From: Candidatus Gastranaerophilales bacterium
GTDB taxonomy: Bacteria > Cyanobacteriota > Vampirovibrionia > Gastranaerophilales > Gastranaerophilaceae
Length of the DNA stretch: 34,509 nt
Direction: 5' to 3'
Assembly: GCA_944323725.1 (NCBI GenBank)
Contig: CALUTP010000012.1
Span: forward strand, 1 to 34,509
Shown here: one piece after another, positions 8,742-16,593 of the stretch
Numbering within the stretch: position 1 is the stretch's first letter
Layout: the number at the start of each line of letters is the position of its first letter
Made by a program: the position numbers and the translations under genes
Notes under the pieces: model-generated
What the model was told of the DNA's origin: nothing
Database searches by the model: none
What the model saw: the letters and a program-made list of their open reading frames with translations, nothing else

Positions 8742-8942
8742 TTATTTAACTTTATTATTTTGAAACTTGTCAGAGTTTAAATTCAATTTTTCTTTGCAAG
8801 TTTTGCATATTGATTTCATATTAATAGCATCAGAACCTCTTTGGAATTCAATATGAGAAATCCGACCAAAAGTGTGTCCGGTTTTGCCTTTCAGTTTAAG
8901 ATCCATCCTAACAGAATTTTTTAAAAGCGATACTGATATCAT
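8742..8942 (-). CDS. Small protein between fabH and fabD, unknown function
   Basis: A 66-aa basic protein that I do not recognise. It opens with a stretch matching a beta-rich fold (SVSLLKNSVRMDLKLKG) and has one CKTCKEKL motif near residues 47-54 and a lysine/asparagine-rich end. Its ATG directly follows the TAG of fabH, and the fabH C-terminal codons contain AGAAGGAA about 8 nt before it, an excellent Shine-Dalgarno, so it is very likely translated. A single CxxC could bind metal only as a dimer or with a partner. Its place in the operon suggests a link with lipid synthesis, but nothing in the sequence names one. Confidence 0.65.
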   Translation of the reverse strand: MISVSLLKNSVRMDLKLKGKTGHTFGRISHIEFQRGSDAINMKSICKTCKEKLNLNSDKFQNNKVK

Positions 8943-9953
8943 CTAACAAATTCCTTCTCTAAGTCTTACAATAGCACCACCCCAAGTCATACCTGCACCA
9001 AAACCACAAAGTACAGCGGTAGTACCTAATTTTACATTACCTTTTTCTACACTTTCAGCTAACGCAATTGGTATTGACGCAGCTGAGGTATTACCATAAT
9101 ATTTGATATTTGTAACAACTTTTTCATCACTATATCCAAGACGTTCTTGTACAGCTTGAATAATACGGATATTTGCTTGATGAGGAATTAAATAATCAAT
9201 ATCATCAGCTTTCATTCCAGCATTTGTAATTAAATCTTCAACATAATGAGGCAGGATTTTGGCAACAAAAGTATAAACTCCTCTGCCGTTCATTCTAATA
9301 CCTTTTGGTTTTTCCTGATACTGCTCGACTAGCGGACAATTCTTACCATCAAAAGATAATTCAATTAAATTACCATAATTACCATCAGCCTTGATATCTA
9401 TTGCAATAATATCATCCACACCATCTTCAGCATTTGTAAGCACCATAGCACCTGCACCATCACCGAAAAGAATTGAAGTCCCTCTATCTGTCCAGTCTAC
9501 CAATCTTGAATTATTATCAGTTGCTACTACAAGAATTTTTTTATACATACCTGAATTAATATAAGCCTTTGCAATACTCATACCATATATTAACCCAGAA
9601 CATGCTGCTGTAATATCAAAAGCAGGAATCTGTTTTTTTATGCCTAATCTTTGGTGAATATGACATGCAATAGCTGGATATAAATCAGGAGGAGCTGATG
9701 ATGCTGCTAATATTAAATCTATATCATCAGGTTCCATTTTAGCTTTTTCAAGTGCCCTTTGAGCTGCTTCAAGTCCTAAATCAATAGCATTTTGTTCGCC
9801 TGAAACAACTCTGCGTTCTTTAATACCGGTTCTTGTATAAATCCACTCATCAGAAGTTTCATATAATTTTGTTAAGTCATCGTTAGTGATAACTGTTTCG
9901 GGTAAACTATATCCAACACCGGCTATGCGTACCGGAATTAATTTATCTGTCAT
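8943..9953 (-). CDS. fabH: 3-oxoacyl-ACP synthase III
   Basis: Starts fatty acid synthesis by condensing acetyl-CoA with malonyl-ACP. The 336-aa protein has Cys118 in ITAACSG, His258 in IPHQANIR and Asn288 in YGNTSAAS, the complete catalytic set. It lies 5 nt downstream of plsX, the classic plsX-fabH order. Its 3' end carries the ribosome binding site for the following small ORF. Confidence 0.97.
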   Translation of the reverse strand: MTDKLIPVRIAGVGYSLPETVITNDDLTKLYETSDEWIYTRTGIKERRVVSGEQNAIDLGLEAAQRALEKAKMEPDDIDLILAASSAPPDLYPAIACHIHQRLGIKKQIPAFDITAACSGLIYGMSIAKAYINSGMYKKILVVATDNNSRLVDWTDRGTSILFGDGAGAMVLTNAEDGVDDIIAIDIKADGNYGNLIELSFDGKNCPLVEQYQEKPKGIRMNGRGVYTFVAKILPHYVEDLITNAGMKADDIDYLIPHQANIRIIQAVQERLGYSDEKVVTNIKYYGNTSAASIPIALAESVEKGNVKLGTTAVLCGFGAGMTWGGAIVRLREGIC

Positions 9954-9958
9954 TATTT

Positions 9959-11017
9959 TTATTCCTCATAAAATTTAGCAATTTTGTCATTTACGCCTGT
10001 TTCCACAGCATATTTAGCAACTTTTACTGCATTTTTAATTGCATAAGCCTTACTTCTGCCATGAGAAATTACCGTAATACCTTTTACACCTAGTAAAAGT
10101 GCACCGCCAAATTCTTCATAATTAATTTTAGTATAAATTCGTTTCATAAACGGCTTAGCTAGAAGTCCGATAATTTTGCCTGCCAAATCAGCTTTGAATT
10201 CTTGTTTTAGCATTCTAAATAGCATAGAAGATGTACCCTCTGTAACTTTTAAGGCTACATTACCTACAAAACCGTCACATACGACTACATCACATACACT
10301 TAAGAAAATTTCTTTACCTTCAATATTACCTACGAAATTTATTTTTTCCTGATGTTCTTCAAGAAGCTTATAAGTCTGCTGAGCCAGTTCGTTCCCCTTA
10401 CCAGCTTCTTCTCCAATATTTAAGACACCTACACGTGGATGTTCTATACCTAAAACATTCTTTGAAAAAGTTGCACCCATAATAGCAAACTGATACAACA
10501 TTTCAGGAGTACAATTACTATTTGCACCACCATCTATAACAACAATAGGTTTTTTAATTGTAGGAAGGGTTACTGCAATAGCTGGTCTATCAATACCAGG
10601 GAGTCTTCCCAACCCAAATAAGCTTGCTGCCATAGCAGCACCTGTAGAACCTGCAGCAACTACAGCTGAAGAACTGCCCTGTGCTACAGCATCAACTGCA
10701 AGAACAATTGAGGATTTTTTCTTTTTACGAATAGCCTGTCCCGGAGCTTCCCCCATTTCTATAATTTCGTTAGCATGGGTAATTTTTATATCCAATTTGC
10801 TTGTATCTATTTTAATTCTTTTAAGGCGTTTTCCACCCTTACCGCAATCTGAATAAAAACCTTCTTGACTGATTTTATCAAGTTCTTGTTCAATTTTATC
10901 TTGTTTGCCAACCAATTCAATAGCTACGCCGTATTCATAGGCACCCCAAACAGCACCTGCTACGATTTCATGCGGAGCATGGTCACCACCCATTGCATCA
11001 ATTGCTATTCTTGTCAT
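9959..11017 (-). CDS. plsX: Phosphate acyltransferase
   Basis: Converts acyl-ACP to acyl-phosphate for glycerol-3-phosphate acylation, joining fatty acid and phospholipid synthesis at the membrane. The N terminus IAIDAMGGDHAP and the inner stretches VVAAGSTGAAMA and VVCDGFVGNVALK are family signatures. At 352 aa it is normal in length. GAGAGGGAAAG precedes the ATG. It follows rpmF after a 69-nt gap that contains a strong hairpin. Confidence 0.97.
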   Translation of the reverse strand: MTRIAIDAMGGDHAPHEIVAGAVWGAYEYGVAIELVGKQDKIEQELDKISQEGFYSDCGKGGKRLKRIKIDTSKLDIKITHANEIIEMGEAPGQAIRKKKKSSIVLAVDAVAQGSSSAVVAAGSTGAAMAASLFGLGRLPGIDRPAIAVTLPTIKKPIVVIDGGANSNCTPEMLYQFAIMGATFSKNVLGIEHPRVGVLNIGEEAGKGNELAQQTYKLLEEHQEKINFVGNIEGKEIFLSVCDVVVCDGFVGNVALKVTEGTSSMLFRMLKQEFKADLAGKIIGLLAKPFMKRIYTKINYEEFGGALLLGVKGITVISHGRSKAYAIKNAVKVAKYAVETGVNDKIAKFYEE

Positions 11018-11052
11018 CTTTCCCTCTCAAAGTCTTATCTAAATATTTTTAA

Positions 11053-11081
11053 ATTCCCGTCATCACTGAGATGACGGGAAT
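11053..11081 (-). promoter_or_regulatory. Perfect 12-bp hairpin between rpmF and plsX
   Basis: ATTCCCGTCATC pairs exactly with GATGACGGGAAT around a 5-nt loop. No clear T run follows in either direction, so I read it as a partial terminator or an RNase processing site that separates ribosomal-protein output from lipid-gene output. Confidence 0.6.
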
Positions 11082-11086
11082 ATCAT

Positions 11087-11431
11087 TTACTCAGCTTTAT
11101 CTTCAGTTTCAGCAGTTTTTTCTTCAGCTTTAGCTTCTTCTTCTACCACTTCAGCTTTTGTTTCTTCTGCTTTTACTTCTTCTACTTTTTCAGCCTTTTT
11201 AGTAACTTTTTTTACCGGTTTTGCAGCTTCTGGAGCCTTAGCTGATAATTCAGCTTTATCTTTTAAGCTTACCGGTTGTCCTTTATATGTACCACAAGCT
11301 GTACATACTGTGTGAGTTAATACTGTTGCACCGCAATTAGGGCATTTTGTAGTTTCTGGTTTTGTTGCTTTCCAGTTACTTCTTCTATGTCCTTGTGCGG
11401 AATGTCCTGTTCTTTTCTTTGGTACTGCCAT
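11087..11431 (-). CDS. rpmF: 50S ribosomal protein L32 with a long acidic C-terminal tail
   Basis: The first ~57 residues are an ordinary L32: MAVPKKRTGHSAQGHRRS and a zinc ribbon with CPNCG and CTACG. The protein then continues for about 55 more residues made almost entirely of Ala, Glu and Lys, turning strongly acidic at the end, which makes 114 aa, nearly double the usual size. The reading frame is continuous and the start has a good AAAGGAAAG site, so this is an extension and not a frameshift. The rpmF-plsX-fabH order with DUF177 upstream is widely conserved. The tail function is unknown. Confidence 0.93.
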   Translation of the reverse strand: MAVPKKRTGHSAQGHRRSNWKATKPETTKCPNCGATVLTHTVCTACGTYKGQPVSLKDKAELSAKAPEAAKPVKKVTKKAEKVEEVKAEETKAEVVEEEAKAEEKTAETEDKAE

Positions 11432-11472
11432 TTTTGTCTTTCCTTTATGTTTTCCTACTACTTATATTTCTA

Positions 11473-11964
11473 TTATTCTTTCCCTTTTATCTGGATATTT
11501 TTAAATACATCCATTCTAGGGTCGGTCAAATCTTCTTCCTTTTGAAAATTATCCCTACTACAATTTATACCACAAACTTTTTTATTTGGTATATTTAATA
11601 TTACAGATTGATACAATAAGTCATAAATATCAATTTTATCAGCTCCATTAAGATCTGTTACAAACTGACCTTCCTTAATTTCGGTTTCTTGCCCATAATC
11701 TTCCATTAGAGCTCGTTTAGCGAAAATTTCATCTATTGAAAACTCGAAATTATACTTATATTCTTTCAAACATAAGTCACATTCTAAATTGAGAATTCCC
11801 TTAACATTTCCACTCACCTCAACGAATTCGCCTAAGTTTTTTAATATCAAGTCTGCTTTTATAGGACCTTCTGAATTAATTTCTTTTATTAAATTTTCAA
11901 AAGAATATTCTAAAATCCCATCTTTTGCATTTTCTATATCTTCAATTGAAATAAAATCTTCCAT
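11473..11964 (-). CDS. YceD/DUF177 family protein
   Basis: A 163-aa protein of the family encoded before rpmF in many bacteria and plant plastids, where it is linked with 23S rRNA accumulation. Diagnostic features are GNVKGILNLECDLCLKEY in the centre, the later CGINC and the DPRMDVFKNI end. I prefer the ATG at 11964; a TTG twelve nt upstream is the alternative, and GAGAAA lies 7 nt before the ATG. It sits between the 87-aa gene and rpmF in the same operon. Confidence 0.85.
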   Translation of the reverse strand: MEDFISIEDIENAKDGILEYSFENLIKEINSEGPIKADLILKNLGEFVEVSGNVKGILNLECDLCLKEYKYNFEFSIDEIFAKRALMEDYGQETEIKEGQFVTDLNGADKIDIYDLLYQSVILNIPNKKVCGINCSRDNFQKEEDLTDPRMDVFKNIQIKGKE

Positions 11965-11996
11965 ATAGTTTCTCAATTCAAATATAAAATAGAGTT

Positions 11997-12260
11997 TTAA
12001 ACGTATTGTTCCTCTTGCAGTGCTACTGAAGCTACCTGATTAGATATGAAACAGACTTTTTTCAAAGGTCCTTGAGTTTCTTTTTCAACTAAAACTGCTG
12101 ATGCTGACTTCATTAATTGTGTAATTTCAGAATATAAATCCTGTGGATTTTCAACATACAAAACCAATGGAGCTGTTGAACCTTTCAAAAATACAAGAAC
12201 TGATGTTCTTTTTTTTATATTTTGAGGGTTAATACTCTGCGGATTAAATTGTTGTGCCAT
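11997..12260 (-). CDS. Conserved-looking 87-aa protein at the head of the lipid operon
   Basis: I do not recognise a named family. The N terminus is rich in Asn, Gln and Pro (FNPQSINPQNIKK), then there is an alternating beta-strand/helix pattern (TSVLVFLKG, LVLYVENPQDLYSEI, CFISNQVASVAL) that suggests a compact alpha-beta domain. There is no signal peptide or membrane segment. AGGAGAAAATT precedes the ATG, with a promoter just upstream. It appears to be the first gene of the operon leading to fabF. Confidence 0.75.
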   Translation of the reverse strand: MAQQFNPQSINPQNIKKRTSVLVFLKGSTAPLVLYVENPQDLYSEITQLMKSASAVLVEKETQGPLKKVCFISNQVASVALQEEQYV

Positions 12261-12289
12261 AATTTTCTCCTATTTTTACAAGTGTAACT

Positions 12290-12318
12290 ATTTTAAACTA
12301 AAAACGAATTTTATGCAA
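12290..12318 (-). promoter_or_regulatory. Probable main promoter of the rpmF-plsX-fab operon
   Basis: TTGCAT, 17 nt, TAAAAT on the minus strand, about 25 nt before the Shine-Dalgarno of the 87-aa gene. Confidence 0.55.
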
Positions 12319-12403
12319 ATTTTTACATTATCTTATGTATATATGTACATTCCCTTCTCTTTTATTGCGGGTAAATAAGCAAAAAATCTATTAAAGAAAG
12401 AGC

Positions 12404-12423
12404 AAAATAAAATAAAATAAAAT
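12404..12423. repeat. AAAAT tandem repeat (4 copies)
   Basis: Four exact AAAAT units upstream of the ompH-like gene. Such A-tracts can bend DNA or act as an UP-like element and can vary in copy number. Confidence 0.6.
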
Positions 12424-12482
12424 AAGATTACTCATAACATATATTATTCAACTGTCATACCACTTGTGGGATTAAAATAAAT

Positions 12483-12498
12483 GTTAATACATATTAAC
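12483..12498. promoter_or_regulatory. Perfect inverted repeat before the OmpH gene
   Basis: GTTAATA and TATTAAC, 7-bp arms around a 2-nt centre, end 32 nt before the ATG of the OmpH-like gene. It is operator-like, but no regulator is known. Confidence 0.35.
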
Positions 12499-12529
12499 TT
12501 ATTAATACCAAATAAGAGAAAGGATTTAT

Positions 12530-12991
12530 ATGAAAAAAAATATCTATATTGCAGTTTTTGTAGCAACTGCTTTTGTACTGGGCTATTCAGTAAATAATAT
12601 CGCAATTTCAGATACTGCACCTAAAGTTGCAGTAATCGATGCCGCAACAATTGTTGCAAATTCATCTGCAGTTAAAGCGCTAAAAGCTGAACAACAGGAA
12701 AAGATAAAGGGCATTCAAGCTACTCTAGATAAAGCAAAAGCTGAAATTTCTAAAGAAACAGACCCTGCAAAAATTGCTGCTATCGAAGAAAAATATAGAA
12801 ACCAAATTAATGATCAAAAAATTGCACTTGACACAGAGTATAACCAGAAATTGACAAAAATTGACAGCGAAATTAGAGCAACTGTTGTAGAAAAAGCACG
12901 AAATTTAAATTACGATTTAGTACTTCCAAAAAATATTGTATTTTTTGGAGGCGATGATATTACAGATGTTATTGCAAAAGATATAAAATAA
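12530..12991 (+). CDS. OmpH/Skp-family periplasmic chaperone-like protein
   Basis: A 153-aa protein with an N-terminal hydrophobic signal or anchor (residues 4-21, no clear lipobox), then the family start KVAVIDAATIV, a long charged coiled coil (about 50-125) and the end NLNYDLVLPKNIVFFGGDDIT, which matches the OmpH strand pattern. In proteobacteria Skp escorts outer membrane proteins through the periplasm, and a similar job is inferred here. It supports a diderm envelope. It starts at an ATG with GAGAAAGGA upstream and is monocistronic, ending at a terminator. Confidence 0.88.
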   Translation: MKKNIYIAVFVATAFVLGYSVNNIAISDTAPKVAVIDAATIVANSSAVKALKAEQQEKIKGIQATLDKAKAEISKETDPAKIAAIEEKYRNQINDQKIALDTEYNQKLTKIDSEIRATVVEKARNLNYDLVLPKNIVFFGGDDITDVIAKDIK

Positions 12992-13018
12992 AAACAGGTT
13001 ATATACCTGTTTTTATTT
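12991..13018. terminator. Bidirectional terminator between ompH-like gene and 512-aa gene
   Basis: AAAACAGGT pairs with ACCTGTTTT (9 bp, 5-nt loop), with T runs on both strands. It overlaps the stop codon of the OmpH-like gene and also serves the converging gene. Confidence 0.85.
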
Positions 13019-13032
13019 AGCAAAAAGAAATA

Positions 13033-14571
13033 TCAAACTGTTACTTTTGTTTTTGCTTTTTTATTTGTCATGTATATATTTATAATAGGCAATAACACAC
13101 CAAGAGCGAGGGCAGAATACCCTAATCCTGCTAGATGAGCTACATTAAGTTTCCATAAATTCTTTTTCGCAAAATCCTTTCCTTTAGCAGTAATTTCAGA
13201 ATGAGTTTTTAAATTTATATCATTTAGCCAATGTTTAAGCCCTTTGCCTTCTTTATTTATATTGAAAAGATGCTCTTGATTTCTGTCAAGGAGATTTGCT
13301 GTACCCTTTGCAGCAAAACCTCCAAGTACAAGCCAGTTTAAGAATCCAAAATAATCTCTTGTTACAGATTCCCTTAACTCAGTATCACTATCTGCTGCGA
13401 GAAATCTGCCTATAATAGTTGAAGCATATACCGTTTTTATTGCATTCCCGCTTGATACCGGACCGGTAAATTGAAGTTTATTGATAAAATCTTTAGGATT
13501 TTTAACTTTCATAACACCAATTGTCATTGCAATCATCCCTGCAGATGCTAAAAGTTTTTTTATAAATAATCCTTTTGAATTTTCACAAGTTTTACTAGAT
13601 TTTTTACGGCTTTTATAATCTACTTCACCAACAAATCCTTTTTTACCTGTTCGTTTTTCAGTAAGTTTTCTATTTATATATTGATTAGTTAATCCTAGTA
13701 CAGAAGCAAGAGAAAGCGCTCCAAAAATCTTAATTTTATTAACTCTTTTAATTTTCGCAATAGCATTATCAATATTCACACTTTTATTTGTAAAAACATC
13801 CTTACCCATATCATAGGTATCTCTTAATATATTTGAAAGAGTTCCTGTCATTTTATTTGAGCTGATATTCACATTAACATTTCTATTAGCACCCAACGCA
13901 TTTGTAATTCGTGATTCCATAATTTTTAAAACACATTTTTTGTCTCCTGAATCAAGATTTTCATCTTTTATAATCTCTGTAAATGTCTTAATAATTCCAT
14001 CTCTATTTTTAAAAGTTTCAGGAGTTTTCATATATTTAGGATTGTTCCACCAATAATCCTTCCAGCCCTTTTCATCAATCCATTCAATATTTTCCCAATT
14101 AATATCTTTAAAAGATACCATCTTTCCGCCATCTTGTGCTGACATATTATCCAAAACTCCAGCTACATATTTTTCTATATTACCTCCACTTTTGTCCCAT
14201 GCACTTTTTAATACACCAATTGAATCATCACTAAACCAGCTTTTTGGATTTATTGCGACTTCTGGCTGAAGTCTTTTTGAAACTAATGAAGAAATTCCTG
14301 CTGCTATAAGTCCTGCTGATAGACAATTTATAAATGTTCCGCTTATTTCTCTGAAAAATGTTTCAAAGCCGGCATCTTTATTACGTTTTTTAGTATCAAT
14401 GTAAGTTCTTGGAGCAACCATTGCTCCTAAATCTATTAACACCGCATTTGCCATTTCATTGGTATCAAGAAATTTTAAAGTACTTGTCAATGCTCCATCT
14501 AATGGGCCCTTAAATACAGGGTGGTAATTGCTTGTAACTTTTGTTTGGTAATTTGTAACTGTTAAATTCAT
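13033..14571 (-). CDS. Large membrane protein of a lineage-specific motif family
   Basis: A 512-aa protein without a recognised domain. Near residues 45-75 it has the pattern APRTYIDTKKRNKDAGFETFF ending in RE, followed by a hydrophobic stretch (FINCLSAGLIAAGI). The same pattern occurs in the two proteins at 16594 and 17132. Further hydrophobic segments lie around residues 280-295, 335-350 and 405-425 and at the C terminus (ALALGVLLPIINIYM). The N terminus is not a cleavable signal. AAGGAAA precedes the ATG. A structured leader and attenuator lie upstream, so its expression is probably regulated in the RNA. Function unknown. Confidence 0.8.
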   Translation of the reverse strand: MNLTVTNYQTKVTSNYHPVFKGPLDGALTSTLKFLDTNEMANAVLIDLGAMVAPRTYIDTKKRNKDAGFETFFREISGTFINCLSAGLIAAGISSLVSKRLQPEVAINPKSWFSDDSIGVLKSAWDKSGGNIEKYVAGVLDNMSAQDGGKMVSFKDINWENIEWIDEKGWKDYWWNNPKYMKTPETFKNRDGIIKTFTEIIKDENLDSGDKKCVLKIMESRITNALGANRNVNVNISSNKMTGTLSNILRDTYDMGKDVFTNKSVNIDNAIAKIKRVNKIKIFGALSLASVLGLTNQYINRKLTEKRTGKKGFVGEVDYKSRKKSSKTCENSKGLFIKKLLASAGMIAMTIGVMKVKNPKDFINKLQFTGPVSSGNAIKTVYASTIIGRFLAADSDTELRESVTRDYFGFLNWLVLGGFAAKGTANLLDRNQEHLFNINKEGKGLKHWLNDINLKTHSEITAKGKDFAKKNLWKLNVAHLAGLGYSALALGVLLPIINIYMTNKKAKTKVTV

Positions 14572-14598
14572 CTGGTTTCCTTAATTTATCTGCACACT

Positions 14599-14628
14599 AA
14601 AAAATCCCTTTATTTAAAACTAAAGGGA
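14599..14628 (-). terminator. Leader terminator/attenuator before the 512-aa gene
   Basis: An 8-bp stem (TCCCTTTA with TAAAGGGA) is followed on the minus strand by six T, in the untranslated leader and 28 nt before the start codon. Its upstream arm can also pair with the loop of the hairpin further upstream. Confidence 0.6.
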
Positions 14629-14652
14629 CTTTTAAAATCTTTTATAAATTTC

Positions 14653-14739
14653 GTTGTAAATTAAAATTTAAACATCAAAATTAATGCAAGTCCCTTTTAG
14701 GTAATTGCATGAGGAGGATGATTTTGATGATTTTACAAC
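14653..14739 (-). ncRNA. Structured 5' leader, riboswitch-like
   Basis: Three nested stems: 653-660 with 732-739 (8 bp), 673-681 with 721-729 (9 bp) and 684-689 with 705-710 (6 bp), all offset by 14000. A 15-nt terminal loop contains CTAAAAGGGAC on the minus strand, which is complementary to the first arm of the following terminator (12 pairs, one bulge). The predicted transcript starts about 10 nt before the first stem. I recognise no known riboswitch consensus. Confidence 0.5.
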
Positions 14740-14757
14740 AAATAAATTCATACCTTT

Positions 14758-14787
14758 ATCATAAATCTAATATAAGAAACTTGTCAA
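14758..14787 (-). promoter_or_regulatory. Promoter of the structured leader and 512-aa gene
   Basis: TTGACA, 18 nt, TATGAT on the minus strand (or 17 nt to TTATGA). The start near 14750 gives a leader of about 180 nt. Confidence 0.55.
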
Positions 14788-14885
14788 TAGATAATTAAGA
14801 TAAAAATATTTATTTTTTATTCGTACTTGAAAAATTTTTTTTATCATTAAAAATAACATATGTAAATAATAAAGGATTTAAATAT

Positions 14886-15653
14886 ATGCATTTACCCAAA
14901 ATAAATTATCCTAATTCATATAGGACTAGAAAAACTTTAGTGATTGCTAAAAAAATACCGTATAAAACTACAAAAGTTTTAACTGATGTTATAAGCAGTA
15001 ACGAAAATAAAATCAAAAAAGCTTTACCAGCTATTATGCTTTTTACAAGTACATATGTACAACATCCACAAACAGCTCAAATATCAAAAGCAAATATCGC
15101 AACTAATAAAGCTATAGGAAATATATTAAAAACTAACATTAAAAAAATAAGGAAAAAAGATATTTCTGTAACTAAAAGTTTAAATAACATTAAACCATTT
15201 AACACTTTTACAAAAAGTTCTAAAAGCTTAACTGCTAAATATAATGGCTCAGCTGAAGAATTAGATTTTTTAATCTCAAAACTTCTAGAAAAAAGCAAGA
15301 CCGGTAAAAAAAATAACCCGCTTTTTGGTAAAGGTAAGGTATTTATAGAAAGTGCAGAACGACATGGAGTGAATCCAAGTCTGCTTGTAGCAATCGCAAT
15401 GCAGGAATCAGGACGCGGAAGTTCATCTGCTGCTCGTAATAAAAATAATATAGGCGGACTGGTAGGAAAACATGGAACAATCAGATTTAAAAGTGTAGAT
15501 GATTGTATTGAATCTATGGCTAAAATCATAGAAAGACATACAAAGAATAATATTGAAAGTATTGAGCAACTAGGAAATTCAGGGAAATACTGCGCGAAAT
15601 CCGCTGCCCCTGAATGGATTAAAAATGTAGTCTTTTATATCAATAAATTATAA
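14886..15653 (+). CDS. Glucosaminidase/lysozyme-like peptidoglycan hydrolase
   Basis: 255 aa. Residues 1-110 are basic and low in complexity, with a weak hydrophobic stretch (PAIMLFTSTYV). The C-terminal ~110 residues resemble the glucosaminidase/FlgJ lysozyme fold: FIESAERHGVNPSLLVAIAMQ, ESGRGSSSAARNKNNIGGL with the likely catalytic Glu in ESG, and a CIESMAKIIERH helix. It probably cuts the glycan strand of the cell wall. No classical signal peptide is evident, so export is uncertain. AAAGGA precedes the ATG. It overlaps the end of the converging Mrp gene by 6 bp. Confidence 0.75.
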   Translation: MHLPKINYPNSYRTRKTLVIAKKIPYKTTKVLTDVISSNENKIKKALPAIMLFTSTYVQHPQTAQISKANIATNKAIGNILKTNIKKIRKKDISVTKSLNNIKPFNTFTKSSKSLTAKYNGSAEELDFLISKLLEKSKTGKKNNPLFGKGKVFIESAERHGVNPSLLVAIAMQESGRGSSSAARNKNNIGGLVGKHGTIRFKSVDDCIESMAKIIERHTKNNIESIEQLGNSGKYCAKSAAPEWIKNVVFYINKL

Positions 15654-16433
15654 TATTTTATTAATTACATTTATCATACTTTTTGTAGTTTCAGACTCAG
15701 GAAATGCTTCTACAAAAGGGGTGCCCTCATCGTCTGCATTTACAACAGAGACTTCCAATGGGATTTTACCTAAAAAATTAACTCCCATTTCTTCTGCCAT
15801 TTTTTGACCTCCACCTGATTTAAATATTTCAACAGTTTTACCGCAATCAGGACATATAAAACCACTCATATTTTCTATAACACCTAAAATGTTCATATTT
15901 AGTTTTTTACAGAAATTAATTGATTTTCTTACATCAACAGTAGCAAGTTTTTGCGGAGTAGTTACTATCACAGCTTTTACATCATCCCCAAGCGCTTGAA
16001 TTACTGAAAGCGGCTCATCCCCTGTACCAGGAGGACAATCTACTATAAAATAATCCAACTCACCCCATTTAACATCTGAAAGCATTTGATTAATAAAATT
16101 AGCCTTTAGCGCCCCTCTCCAAATTATAGGTGCATCTAAATCCTCAATCATAAATCCTACTGAAATAACTTTCAAATTACTATTATAACTAATAGGAAGC
16201 ATATTTTTCCCGTCTGACATCAAAGGACTTCCTTCAAGTCCCAAAAGAGTTGGAACACTCGGGCCATGCACATCAACATCCAGCAATCCTACCTTAAAAC
16301 CCTTTTGAGCAAGTTCTGCAGCCATATTTACTGCAACTGTACTTTTACCTACTCCCCCTTTACCAGATAATACTACTATTTTATTATTAATTTTATTTAT
16401 ATTTTCTTCTTTTATTTCATTTGAATTTTCCAT
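15648..16433 (-). CDS. mrp: Mrp/NBP35-type ATPase, Fe-S cluster carrier
   Basis: A 261-aa deviant-Walker P-loop ATPase: GKGGVGKST at 24-32, LDVDVHGPSVPTLLG next, and PPGTGDEPLS in the centre. The CPDC pair (Cys194, Cys197) that bridges an Fe-S cluster in dimers is conserved. It is thought to carry clusters to apo-proteins in the cytoplasm. The N-terminal domain (DUF59) of longer Mrp proteins is absent. AAGGAG precedes the ATG. Confidence 0.93.
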   Translation of the reverse strand: MENSNEIKEENINKINNKIVVLSGKGGVGKSTVAVNMAAELAQKGFKVGLLDVDVHGPSVPTLLGLEGSPLMSDGKNMLPISYNSNLKVISVGFMIEDLDAPIIWRGALKANFINQMLSDVKWGELDYFIVDCPPGTGDEPLSVIQALGDDVKAVIVTTPQKLATVDVRKSINFCKKLNMNILGVIENMSGFICPDCGKTVEIFKSGGGQKMAEEMGVNFLGKIPLEVSVVNADDEGTPFVEAFPESETTKSMINVINKIL

Positions 16434-16524
16434 TCATTTCTCCTTACTTAAAAAAATAATAACCCCGACATAAAATTTTGTCATTATCTTTTAAAAATAT
16501 TTTTAAATAATTACATTTTTTTAT

Positions 16525-16552
16525 TTTACATTTAAAAAGTTAGTTCTATAAT
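16525..16552 (+). promoter_or_regulatory. Promoter of the motif-protein pair
   Basis: TTTACA, 16 nt, TATAAT on the plus strand, giving a leader of about 35 nt before the ATG at 16594. Confidence 0.6.
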
Positions 16553-16593
16553 AAAAACGGAGAATAAATATTACATAAATACACTTGCTGAAA

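Noticed and set aside
12404-12423. AAAAT repeats as a CRISPR or phage array
   Set aside because: It is a simple four-unit microsatellite without spacers. No CRISPR array was seen anywhere in the window.
14727-14798. 23-codon ORF on the plus strand with an ideal GAGGAGG site
   Set aside because: The purine run is the complement of the internal loop of the minus-strand leader structure, and I see no plus-strand promoter. It is more simply explained by the RNA element, although translation is not excluded.
15077-15529. 150-codon frame opposite the muramidase-like gene
   Set aside because: It is a shadow of the coding strand; the plus-strand protein has recognisable domain motifs.
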